DNA of 64,000 nt from an uncultured Pseudoxanthomonas sp. (GTDB taxonomy: Bacteria > Pseudomonadota > Gammaproteobacteria > Xanthomonadales > Xanthomonadaceae), in NCBI RefSeq assembly GCF_946886695.1, contig NZ_CAMPJD010000016.1, positions 16,573 through 80,572 of the forward strand, read 5' to 3'. Positions 53,985 to 63,400 of the stretch are shown piece by piece. Below the pieces are notes generated by a model. It saw nothing but the letters and a program-made list of their open reading frames with translations. It did no database searches and had not been told where the DNA came from. Numbering within the stretch: the stretch's first letter is position 1; each line of letters begins with the position of its first letter. Position numbers and translations under genes: made by a program.

Positions 53985-56663
53985 ATGTCCGACCTTGAGG
54001 CTCGTGCACTCGACCTGTTCGACGAGTACGTCGAACTGACGCCACGGCGACGTCTGGAAGCTCTCGCCGCACTGCGGGTGCGGGACCCTGCGCTTCACGA
54101 CGCCCTGCAAAGGCTGCTCCAGGCCGATGCGGCCTCGTATCCGCTCGACGGCGGTGCGCTCGATGCGATGTACGCCGAACACACCGGAAGCGACGGCGAC
54201 GGGATCGATCCCTCGTCCCTGGCGCGCGTAGGCACCTTGCTGGGCCCCTGGCACATCGATCGCGTGTTGGCACAGGGGGGCATGGGTACGGTCTACGAGG
54301 CCAGTCGTGCCGATGGCCAGTACGAGAAAACGGTCGCGCTGAAGTGCATCCGCGCGGAGATGTCGTCTCCCGTCCTGGTGGACGCGTTCATGCGCGAACG
54401 CAACCACCTGGCGAAGCTCGACCATCCCAACATCGCGCCCCTGCTGGACGGTGGCGTGGAAGGGAACGGACGTCCGTGGTTCGCGATGCGCCTGGTCCAG
54501 GGTGTCTCGGTCGATCAATGGGCTGACCAGCAGCGATTGGATCTGGGCTCGCGGATCAGGTTGCTTCTTCAAGCCTGCCGCGCACTCCAGTACGCCCATG
54601 CCCACGGCGTGCTGCATCAGGACATCAAACCCGGCAACCTGCTGGTATCGCCGGATGGCGTGGTCCACCTGGTCGACTTCGGCCTGTCCACGCTGATGAG
54701 CGGGCGCGAAGGCGACGCATCAGCGCCCATTGCGGTGTCGAATGGCTATACCGCCCCCGAACTGCTGACAGGAGGCGCCGCCTCGGTCGTGGCCGACGTG
54801 CACGCAATGGGCGTGGTGCTGTTCCAGTTGCTGGTGGATGCATGGCCACACCCGCTGCAGCCACTACACACCCAGCTGACCGGTATCGGCGGACGCTCTG
54901 CGCGCGCGCCCTCGATGCTGGCCGCCACCGCCCTTCCGCAGGTCGCCTACCTTCGGCAATGCCGCGATACCCGCATGCTGCGCAGGAAACTCCAGGGTGA
55001 TCTGGATGCTATCGCGTTGAAATGCGTCGCATTGGCGCCGGACGACCGCTATGCCAGCGTTGGCGCCCTGATCGACGATCTGGAGCATTGGCTGGCACGG
55101 CGTCCCGTGGAGGCGCGTGGCGCAGGTCGCGCGTATGTCCTCGGACGCTTCTTCCGGAGAAACGCACTCGCCACGCTGTTCGCAGGCAGCGTGATGCTGA
55201 CGCTGGCTGCAGCGACGGGCGCATTCGCGTGGCTGCACTGGCGCGGCCAGCAGGAAGCCCGCGACATGCAGCTGGTTTCCACCATGTTCGAGCAGACCCT
55301 CGGCGCGGCCACGCTCTCCGGCCTGGCCGAAGCGCGCCCATCGTCGCGCCAACTGCTCGAGAAGACCGAAGCGCACCTGCGTGTGCTGCCGCCACAGTCG
55401 AGCCCGGTGATCCGGGCGCGTGCGCTGACCTCCTTGGCGCGCAGCTATGCCGTGCTGGGCGACTACGCACACGCGCTTTCGCTGGCCTCCCAGGCCAACC
55501 GGCTGCTGACAGACAGTCCTGCACACCAGTCCGAGACACAGGCCACCCTGGCCACCCTGCTCAATCTCCAGGCGCGCCATGCCGAAGCGCGCGATGTCGC
55601 CACCCAAAGCCTCCGCCAATCGATATCCGCCCGTCCCACCGCGGATATCACCACGCTCAATCTGCTGACGGAGCTGGCGCGCGCCCATTGGGGGCTGTCG
55701 GAGCACGACGCCGCATTCAATGCCCTGGGTTTCGCGCAGAACGTGGCAGCAGGTCTGCCGTCACAACCGGCACTCGATACGCAGGTCGAACTGTCGATCC
55801 TGCGTGCCCAGTGGCACCTGCAGCTGATGGATCTTGTAGAGGCCGGGCGCGAGCTCGATGCCGCGACCGCATTGGCCCGCGGGGCTTCTCCATCACTGGC
55901 CGACAACGTCAACGAAGCGCGGTTGTCGCTGTTGCTGCTGAAAGGGGACCATGGCCAGGCCAGGCAGGTGGCGGAAGCGCTACTCGCATCGCGCCGGCAG
56001 CGGCTGGGCCCTGGGCATCCCGACACCGCGCGCAGTCGCCGCCTAAGGCTGGAGGTGCTGGAAAGACAGGGGCACGCCACCGGCATTCCACCCGCCGCCC
56101 TGCATGAGACGCATGCCGCCATCGTCACCGCATACGGGAAGGCGCACCCGGAGTACGCGCGCCAGTTACTGCTGGAGGCGCGCCTGCAGCGCCGGCATGA
56201 CGTGTCGAAGAGCGTCAGCCTGTCGGGCGAGGCGGTACAGCTGTTGGAACGCATCCTGGGTCCCCGCCATCCCACGACGCTCGCTGCCAAGGAGGAACAG
56301 GCGGAGGCCCTGATCCAACTCGCGTCTGCCCAATCCGGATCCGCACAGAAGGCGTCATTGACGCATGCCACCAGTATGCTGCAGGAAGTGGTGCATGCCA
56401 CCCGGCAACGCCAGCAGCCTTCGCCCATGGCCAAGTACCTGCTGTCACAGGCGCTGCTCCTGCGCGCGGCAAACGGCATGCCGGACGCCGCGACGGACCT
56501 GCGACGCGCAGAGGCCTTGTTGCAGGATGCGCTGGTGGAAGCCAGCCGCCAGTTGGGCCCGCGCCATGCGGTGACGGTACGGATCCGGAACGCCCTGGTC
56601 GGGAATTTCCTTCCCGCGTCCCGCTCCGCCCAGGCGGGCGTGCCTGACGCAGCACGGCGATGA
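53985..56663 (+). CDS. Receptor-type Ser/Thr protein kinase with TPR region (HQD catalytic loop)
   Basis: An 892-residue protein. Residues 1-60 form the short helical leader seen in this kinase group (LFDEYVELTPRRRLEALAAL). The Hanks kinase domain follows: Gly-loop LAQGGMGTVYEA (95-106), Lys120 in VALKCIRAE, catalytic loop HQDIKPGN with Asp213, and DFG at 231-233. The loop has Gln212 where RD kinases have Arg, so it is a non-RD kinase, which usually does not rely on activation-loop phosphorylation. One transmembrane helix lies at about 395-420 and then some 470 residues of TPR-like helices. The plan equals that of the gene at the left edge. It sits between surface-protein genes, so envelope signalling is inferred. 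Substrates unknown. Confidence 0.85.
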   Translation: MSDLEARALDLFDEYVELTPRRRLEALAALRVRDPALHDALQRLLQADAASYPLDGGALDAMYAEHTGSDGDGIDPSSLARVGTLLGPWHIDRVLAQGGMGTVYEASRADGQYEKTVALKCIRAEMSSPVLVDAFMRERNHLAKLDHPNIAPLLDGGVEGNGRPWFAMRLVQGVSVDQWADQQRLDLGSRIRLLLQACRALQYAHAHGVLHQDIKPGNLLVSPDGVVHLVDFGLSTLMSGREGDASAPIAVSNGYTAPELLTGGAASVVADVHAMGVVLFQLLVDAWPHPLQPLHTQLTGIGGRSARAPSMLAATALPQVAYLRQCRDTRMLRRKLQGDLDAIALKCVALAPDDRYASVGALIDDLEHWLARRPVEARGAGRAYVLGRFFRRNALATLFAGSVMLTLAAATGAFAWLHWRGQQEARDMQLVSTMFEQTLGAATLSGLAEARPSSRQLLEKTEAHLRVLPPQSSPVIRARALTSLARSYAVLGDYAHALSLASQANRLLTDSPAHQSETQATLATLLNLQARHAEARDVATQSLRQSISARPTADITTLNLLTELARAHWGLSEHDAAFNALGFAQNVAAGLPSQPALDTQVELSILRAQWHLQLMDLVEAGRELDAATALARGASPSLADNVNEARLSLLLLKGDHGQARQVAEALLASRRQRLGPGHPDTARSRRLRLEVLERQGHATGIPPAALHETHAAIVTAYGKAHPEYARQLLLEARLQRRHDVSKSVSLSGEAVQLLERILGPRHPTTLAAKEEQAEALIQLASAQSGSAQKASLTHATSMLQEVVHATRQRQQPSPMAKYLLSQALLLRAANGMPDAATDLRRAEALLQDALVEASRQLGPRHAVTVRIRNALVGNFLPASRSAQAGVPDAARR

Positions 56664-56702
56664 ACCGGATGCGAAGGCGCGGTTGGCGCCTCCGCATCCG
56701 GT
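56664..56702. terminator. Long hairpin between convergent kinase and barrel genes
   Basis: ACCGGATGCG and CGCATCCGGT (10 bp) with an inner GGCGC/GCGCC stem. No T-run, so it is a stem-type transcript end usable from both sides. Confidence 0.55.
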
Positions 56703-56706
56703 GTGA

Positions 56707-59700
56707 TCAGTAGGTTCCGACCAGGTTGAGGAACCAGCCCTTGTGGTCGTAATCGAAGTCGGTCAGATCGTCGCTGAACTCGGTGAAGTTGTAGCCCACC
56801 CCGATGCGGAAGTTCTTGTTCAGGTCCCGGTCCACGCCCAGCAGGAAGCCCTGCTTGGTCCCCCCGTCCCTGACATCCAGCCAGCGGTACTCGGCCAGCG
56901 CATGCCACTGGGTCCGCAGGTCGTAGCGCACCTGCGCCGCAGCGAAGGTGGTGGCCGAGTCCAGCCACACGCCGGTCCCGCGGCCCATCCGCACTTCGCC
57001 CTCGCGACGGGCCAGCTTGCCCGCAAATTCCCAGTGCTGGTCCAGCTTGTACACGCCTTCGAAGGAGAGGATCTGCGACTTCTGGTCGTACTCGGCCCCG
57101 CCCAGCTGGCCCAGCGTGGCCAGGTCGTACAGGTAGGTATAGCGACCGAACACGCCCCACCGCTGGTTGTCCCAGGGCCGGTAGGCGAACCCGACGTTGC
57201 CCTCGATGAACTTCGCGCCGGCCAGCGGGTTGAGCTGGTCGTCGGTGTCGGCATAGTTCAGCCGGGCAGCGATGCGCCAGCTCTCGTTGATCTTGTGCGT
57301 CAGGCGGTTGGTGCTGACCCACTGCTCGCGCTGTTCGGCGCCGGAGTCTTCGCGCCACTCCAGCTTGCTCTGCCAGTCGGTGTCCGGTGAGGTGCGCCCG
57401 CCGGAGACGCTGACCGCGCGCCGGTCGACGTTGCCGCCGGCCGTGTTGGTCAGCTCGCCGTTGGACAGCGTGAAGCCCAGGTTCCAGCCCTGCGCCGGAT
57501 AGAAGTCCATGCCGAAGGTATGCGCCAGACCGGACTGGTTGGGCTCCTTCAGGAACTGGCTTTCGTTGTACAGGTTGACCTGGTTGGACAGCCGCCAGCG
57601 CTGGCCCAGCGTCCAGCCGTTCTGGGCGTTGCGCGTGAACAGCGAGTCGTAGGCCGTGGTGTCGGTGGAGTACGTGTAGGCGCCATACACCGAGTGCTCG
57701 GGCGTCAGGCGATGCTCGGCGTTGAGGCTGGCCGCCTGGCCGCGATCGCCCGTGGTCACCTCGGCCCCGACCGAGGAGTTGTCCCCGTACAGGTACTTAC
57801 CGCCCAGCGTGAGCGCGTCGTTGTCGGCGTACTGGCCGCCATCGTCGTCCAGCGTGAACTGACCGACGCCGTACAGTTCCAGCGTGCTGCCGAAGCGGTG
57901 GAGGTACTTCAGTGCGCCCAGCGTGCCTGCGGCGTCAGTCGAGGTGCCTTCCTGATCCACACGGCGCAGTTCCGCGCTGAAGGTGCTGGCATCATCGATA
58001 CGCCATTCCAGCGTAGCCTGCGCCTGCGTCAGTGATTCCGCACCACTCTCGGCCCGCGTGTAGCGCGTGTACAAGCCAAGGTTCGGCGTGAACTGGCCCA
58101 GCAGCTCGGCACCGTACTCGGTTACCGGACGTCCGGTGTCGTAGCGCGAAATGGAATAACCGGCGCTGGTGTTCCGCCACCAGGCGCCGACGCTCCAGTC
58201 CTGCTCCGTCCAGCCCAGCTCCTTGAAGTTGGCGCGTGCTTCGAACGACTTGGCCTCGCCCTCGCGGAACAGTGCCGTGTCGTTCTGCTGGATGAAACTC
58301 AGGCCGCCGTTGTCGGAGAAGAACACGGGCGCGCCGAACGATTCGGTCTGGGCATACTCGGCCTTGACGTAGGTACCTTTGCCCGCCTGCAGCGTGAGAT
58401 CGCCGGCCGCCAATGTGTAGTCCTGGCCTGCGCGGTTCTCCTGCACATAGGTGGCACCCACGCCGACATGATTGCCGAACCAGTGCTTGCCACGGAAACC
58501 CGCGGTGACATCGTCCGCATCGAAGCTCGACGGCACCCATTCGTAATCCACCAGCAGGCGCTGCTCGAACCCGTCCAGCGGTGTGTCGCGCGTGAGCGTG
58601 GGGATGTTCTCGCGAGTGATCTGTGCCAGGGGGCGGGTCAGCAAGATGCGGCCCTGCAGCTCGTCGATCTCGTAGTCCGCACCGCGCTGCAGGACGACAC
58701 GGCTTTCCGTGCGCCCGGTGGTCAGGTCGCGGATCTCGAGCGTCACGATGTCCGAACCCGGCAGCAGATCGGTATGCCGCAGGTAGTACAGGCTGCCGCC
58801 GGTGCCGATGAACTCGTTGTGGCCCGGCGCGGTCTCGGCCTGCGAGCCGAACACGCGCAACTCGGTGCCCGGATCGCCCCAGCGGTTGGTCGCGATGGAA
58901 CGCCAGTTCAACGCTGCGCCGTACAGCGAACGCTGGTACTGCGCGTACTCGGTCCCGGCGATGCCCGTGCTGTAGTTGCCCCACAGCGCCTGGTTCTTGT
59001 CCCAGTCCACGCGCAGGTAGAAGCGCCCCATCGTATCCACGTCGCGGTAGGTGGTGGAGTCGTCGCCATAGACGGGGTAGTACAGATCCGGATCCAGGCG
59101 GCGGAACACATCCTGCGGATCGGCCTGGGTGAAGCCGTTGAACAGCCGGTCCAGGTCCCGTTCGGTCGTATCGGCCTGGGCCGTGACCAGGTACTTGCCG
59201 CGCAGCTTGGCCTTGCCGTAGAACGCCAGCCGGCCATCGCTGATCACGTCGTCCTGATAGCGCGTGTCGTTGGCGAAGGCCGCGCCCGAACCACTGGTCT
59301 TGTTCTGCGCGATGGTCACATCGGCCAGGCCCACGCCGAAGAAGTAGCGCCCGGTGACGTCCACATCCAGCGTATGGGACGCTGTCGCGCCGCCAGCGGC
59401 CTGACCGCCTCCCAGACCGATCTGGAACTGGTGGTGGCCCACCGGCACCAGGTACTCGGCCACGAACTTGCGTTCCTGGTCCAGCGGATAGTTCTCGCCG
59501 TTGATCGTCAGCGAGGCCGAGGCGGGGATGTTGCGGCCCTGGATGCGGATGCGCGATCCGTACATCGGGATGTTCTGCTGGCGCAGCCCGTTGCCGGAGA
59601 ACACGCTCTCCACCAGGCTCTGCGTCTGGGCCTGCTCGGCGCTGAGCGAGGCGCCCTGCGCGCGTTCGATATTGGTGCGCAGCTGGTTGATGCCACGCTC

Positions 59701-60447
59701 CGCCTCTTCGGGCGAGACCAACTGCAACGTGCGCGGATGGGTCTCATCGAACGCACCGTCCTTGCCGTAGGCGCGCAGCACATAGACCAGTTCGTCGCCC
59801 TTGCGGAACCGATACCGGTCCGGCAGCGCGCCCTCCCATGACGTGCTCGACACCGCCGCCACCTCGATCGGCACCGAGGCGATCGGCTCGATCAGGTCGC
59901 CATCGCTGCTGCGGTACAGCGTGATCTCCATCCGCTCGATGAAGGCCGGATAGTTGCCGCGCACATAGAACTGCACCGGACGGGCGATCCGTTGCCCGTC
60001 GAACGGCACCATCGAGGGCGCCGAGACCGACAGTTCGGCCTGGCCCAGGGTGGGGTCTTCGGTGGCCCAGATGACGCCGCCACCGGGCAGGTCGATGGAG
60101 AACTTGCCCATCGCCGTGGCCTTGCCCGGCTGCTCCATCGCCACGGTGACGCGGCGGTCCGGCTGCAGGGCTTCGGAGCTCGAGGCGCGGTCGGTCCCCT
60201 GCGTCACCGGCTTGTCGTAGCTGCGGGTGCGCAGCCGGAACAGCAGGCCTTCTTCGCCCGTGCAGCGTTCACCGTCGCAGTCCACGGCCGTGGCCGTACC
60301 GTCCAGGCGATCCTGCTGCGCCTGCGAGGGCACCTGCGAGGGCGTGCGCGACGGCGCAGCCGTCTGTGCGCCGGCCAGCGGCGCCGTGCCGGCCAGCAGG
60401 CTGATCAGCGTGTAGTCCAGCAGTTTCATCTTCATGCGCTTCTTCAT
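56707..60447 (-). CDS. Large outer-membrane beta-barrel protein of a DUF11/OmpA surface pair
   Basis: A 1246-residue exported protein. The ATG at 60447 opens a signal peptide (MKKRMKMKLLDYTLISLLAG, cleavage near AGAQ at residue 27). The first 300 residues are beta-rich with two unusual cysteines (DCDGERCTGEEG). A segment with PMYGSRIRIQGRNIPASASL follows, and from about residue 390 on alternating strands suggest a large barrel (for example YFFGVGLADVTI, LRGKYLVTAQADTTERDLDR, NYADTDDQLNPLAGAKFIEG, FRIGVGYNFTEFSDDL). The C-terminus WFLNLVGTY ends in an aromatic residue as barrels do. It is not a classical TonB receptor: no TonB box or plug is seen. It follows the giant DUF11 gene by 14 bp in the same operon and is probably its export, anchoring or partner channel; that role is inferred. 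Confidence 0.7.
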   Translation of the reverse strand: MKKRMKMKLLDYTLISLLAGTAPLAGAQTAAPSRTPSQVPSQAQQDRLDGTATAVDCDGERCTGEEGLLFRLRTRSYDKPVTQGTDRASSSEALQPDRRVTVAMEQPGKATAMGKFSIDLPGGGVIWATEDPTLGQAELSVSAPSMVPFDGQRIARPVQFYVRGNYPAFIERMEITLYRSSDGDLIEPIASVPIEVAAVSSTSWEGALPDRYRFRKGDELVYVLRAYGKDGAFDETHPRTLQLVSPEEAERGINQLRTNIERAQGASLSAEQAQTQSLVESVFSGNGLRQQNIPMYGSRIRIQGRNIPASASLTINGENYPLDQERKFVAEYLVPVGHHQFQIGLGGGQAAGGATASHTLDVDVTGRYFFGVGLADVTIAQNKTSGSGAAFANDTRYQDDVISDGRLAFYGKAKLRGKYLVTAQADTTERDLDRLFNGFTQADPQDVFRRLDPDLYYPVYGDDSTTYRDVDTMGRFYLRVDWDKNQALWGNYSTGIAGTEYAQYQRSLYGAALNWRSIATNRWGDPGTELRVFGSQAETAPGHNEFIGTGGSLYYLRHTDLLPGSDIVTLEIRDLTTGRTESRVVLQRGADYEIDELQGRILLTRPLAQITRENIPTLTRDTPLDGFEQRLLVDYEWVPSSFDADDVTAGFRGKHWFGNHVGVGATYVQENRAGQDYTLAAGDLTLQAGKGTYVKAEYAQTESFGAPVFFSDNGGLSFIQQNDTALFREGEAKSFEARANFKELGWTEQDWSVGAWWRNTSAGYSISRYDTGRPVTEYGAELLGQFTPNLGLYTRYTRAESGAESLTQAQATLEWRIDDASTFSAELRRVDQEGTSTDAAGTLGALKYLHRFGSTLELYGVGQFTLDDDGGQYADNDALTLGGKYLYGDNSSVGAEVTTGDRGQAASLNAEHRLTPEHSVYGAYTYSTDTTAYDSLFTRNAQNGWTLGQRWRLSNQVNLYNESQFLKEPNQSGLAHTFGMDFYPAQGWNLGFTLSNGELTNTAGGNVDRRAVSVSGGRTSPDTDWQSKLEWREDSGAEQREQWVSTNRLTHKINESWRIAARLNYADTDDQLNPLAGAKFIEGNVGFAYRPWDNQRWGVFGRYTYLYDLATLGQLGGAEYDQKSQILSFEGVYKLDQHWEFAGKLARREGEVRMGRGTGVWLDSATTFAAAQVRYDLRTQWHALAEYRWLDVRDGGTKQGFLLGVDRDLNKNFRIGVGYNFTEFSDDLTDFDYDHKGWFLNLVGTY

Positions 60448-60461
60448 GACCCGGCCCCCCC

Positions 60462-63400
60462 TCACTTCCGTACGCCGACAGGGGCTGTCGGGTCGTTGCT
60501 GGCTTCGACGTGAACCTTGGCACGCACCTCCGGACTCAGGCGTTTGGCGAGCGCTTCATAGACCGCCTTGGCACGACGCATGCCCAGGGCGACGTTGTAG
60601 GCGTGCGAGGCCCGCACGTCGGTGTGGCCGACGATGGCGATGCTGCCGCCGCCCCTCTGCTCCAGGGCCGACGCCACCTTGTCCAGCAGCGGCTCGAACT
60701 CGGGCCGGATCGCCGACTTGTCGGTATCGAACAACACCGTGCCCAGCAGCGCACCGCCTTCGTCCACACCCACGATCATCGAAGACGGATCGTCGACGGT
60801 GCCGCGGGCGCTGACCACCAGGCCCTTGGCAGAGGCGGCATCGAGCTTGTCCAGCAAGGCGGCCTTGACCGCATTGGCCCGCTCGAAGGCCAGGCCCTGG
60901 CTGTCGCCGTTGGCCTGGATGACCACTTCGCCGCCCTGGTACTGGCGCACCTTGGCCGCCATGGCCTCGATCACCGGCAGGTACTTGGCACGTACCTCGG
61001 CACTGCCGGGGGCGAAGAACACCTCACCCATTTCCAGCTCAACCTGCTCGGTACCGCCCTCGATGATCTGCTCGGGAAGCTTGACGCCCCAGTCGAAGCG
61101 GACCGGCACGCCCGGCGTGATCCGGCGCAACAGTGGGTTGTCGGTGGTGAACTCGGCACCGGCCGGCAGGGTGGACGGATCGACCTTCAGGATGAAGTTG
61201 CGACCGCGCTCCCAGGCCCCGCCCGAGACACCCGCCAAGTGATAGCGGCCGTACTGGTCGGTCTCGATCAGCAGGCCTTCCACCGAAGCAATGCGCACGC
61301 CGGGGATACCGCGCTCATCGATACCGGTGTTGCGGATGACGTAATCCACCACATAGCCACCTTCGGACTGCGCCACACGACGCTCGACCGTGGGCGTTGC
61401 CGCATTCAGGCCCTTGGCCGCTTCACCGGCCTGCTCGACACGGGTATTGCCTGCCGCATCCATGCGCACCGTGACGCCTTGGTTGCTGGTCAGCACGAAG
61501 TCGTCCGTGAAGCTCAGCTCGTTCAGACGCTGGCGGATCACCACCTCATGGTCCTCGACCGGATCGGCGACCGACTGACGGCCACTGATGGCGCCCACGG
61601 CGATGCCGTGCAGCAGCGGCGAGCTGGCGTCGGGCTCCGGCTGGGGACCTGCACCGCGATCCACCGTGGTGGAGTTGGCGATGTAAGCCGTCGGGGCGAA
61701 GCCACCCTGCACCTGCACCCCACTGAGTGCGGCGCTGTCCTGCCAGCCGTCGCCGTCACGGTCGTTGAACACCGTGCCGAACACCAGGCTGTCGTCCAGC
61801 AGCGGATCGGCGGTCAGCATGACCTCGGCCGTGGCCACGTTGGACACCGGATCGTCGGTGGCCGAGCGTACCTGGGCCTGGTTGACGTGCGTGCCCGGGC
61901 GGACGCCCGCACCGACGCGCATCACATAGACCAGAGTCGCGCTCTGGCCCGCCGCCACGTCCACGCCGGCGAAGCGGAGCGGGTTGCCGCCGGAGACCGT
62001 CGCCATGGCATCGGCATCGTTGGCCAGCAGGGAGCCTTCCACGTAGCTGAAGCCTGCCGCCGGGGTATCCACCACGCTGCCGTTGACCAGATCCACACTG
62101 CCCACGTTCTCCACCGTCAGGGTGTAGCGCACCAGATCGCCGATGCGGACCTCGCGGCTGCCTGCCGTCTTGCTCAGGCGAATCTCCGGCGCGTCCAGCT
62201 CATGCTCCGTGCTGCAGGTGGTGCAGGTCGGCGGCTCGCCACCGCCACCCGATGCGCTCACTTGGTTGCCCACCACCGGGCCGGCGTTCTGGTTCACGAC
62301 CGCCTCGTAGGTCAGCGCGTGCACGCCGGCAGGCGTACCGGCCGGCAGGCGGCAGGTCAGCAGCGTGCCGTCGAAGGCGCAGCCGGCGGGCAACGCGCCC
62401 AGGGTCAGGCCGCGATCGGGTGTATCGACCAGGACCAAGGCTTCGCGCAGGGCCGATGCACTGATGTCCACCGTGAGCGTGTAGCGCACCGTCTGGCCCA
62501 CCTGCACCTGGGCACCGGTGCCCGGGTCGGAGGACTTGGAGACCACGACACGGGGTGCGACGACCGGCGTCTGCGTCGTGCAGGTGCCGGCACAGGTGGG
62601 CGCCTCCTCGCCCGTGCCGACCACGGCGTTGTCCACCGTGCCGGTGGCCTGGTCATTGACCGTGGCCGTGTAGGTCACCGTGTAGGTGCCCGGCACGGTG
62701 CCCACCGGCAGCGTGCACACCAGCGGGTTGGCCGCGTTGCAGGTGTAGGCCGGATCGGCCGTGCCCACCGCACCGAAGGTCAGGCCCGCGCCCAGCGTGT
62801 CGGTCAGCGTCGTCACCGAGGTGGTCTGCGAGTTCGCCACCACCGTCGTCAGCGTGTAGGTGATCGTGTCGCCCACGCGGACCTCGGTCTGGCCTGACGG
62901 CAGGGCTGCGCTCTTGGTGTACGTCACCAACGGAGGCAACGGTTCGGTTACCGGGGTTTCGGTGGTGCAGGTGCCTGCGCAGGTCGGCGCATCGTCGCCG
63001 GTACCGACCACGGCGTTGTCCACCGTGCCGGTGGCCTGGTCATTGACCGCGGCCGTGTACGTCACCGTGTAGGTACCCGGCAAGGTGCCCGCGGACAGGG
63101 TGCAGACCAACGGGTTGGTGCCGCTGCAGGAGAACACCCCTGCAGAGACGGTGGCCAGATCCAAGCCGGCGCCCAGGGTGTCGGTCAGGGTCAACGGCTC
63201 CGTCGTACGGGCATTTGCGACGGTAACGGAGACCGCATAGGTCAGCGTATCGCCTACGGAAACTTCGGTCTGGCCCGAGGGCAGGACGACGGACTTGCTG
63301 TAGGTCACGACCGGGTTCTCGACCGGGGTGTCGATCTCCGTCGTGCACGCCGGATCCGTGCTGCCCGCCGGGCAGACCGGACTGGTCACCACCGCCGTGT

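Noticed and set aside
60510..62897. Long plus-strand reading frame (795 codons) opposite the DUF11-OmpA gene
   Set aside because: Its Arg/His/Gly-rich composition is a by-product of the repeats on the real strand; no motif, start signal or promoter supports it.
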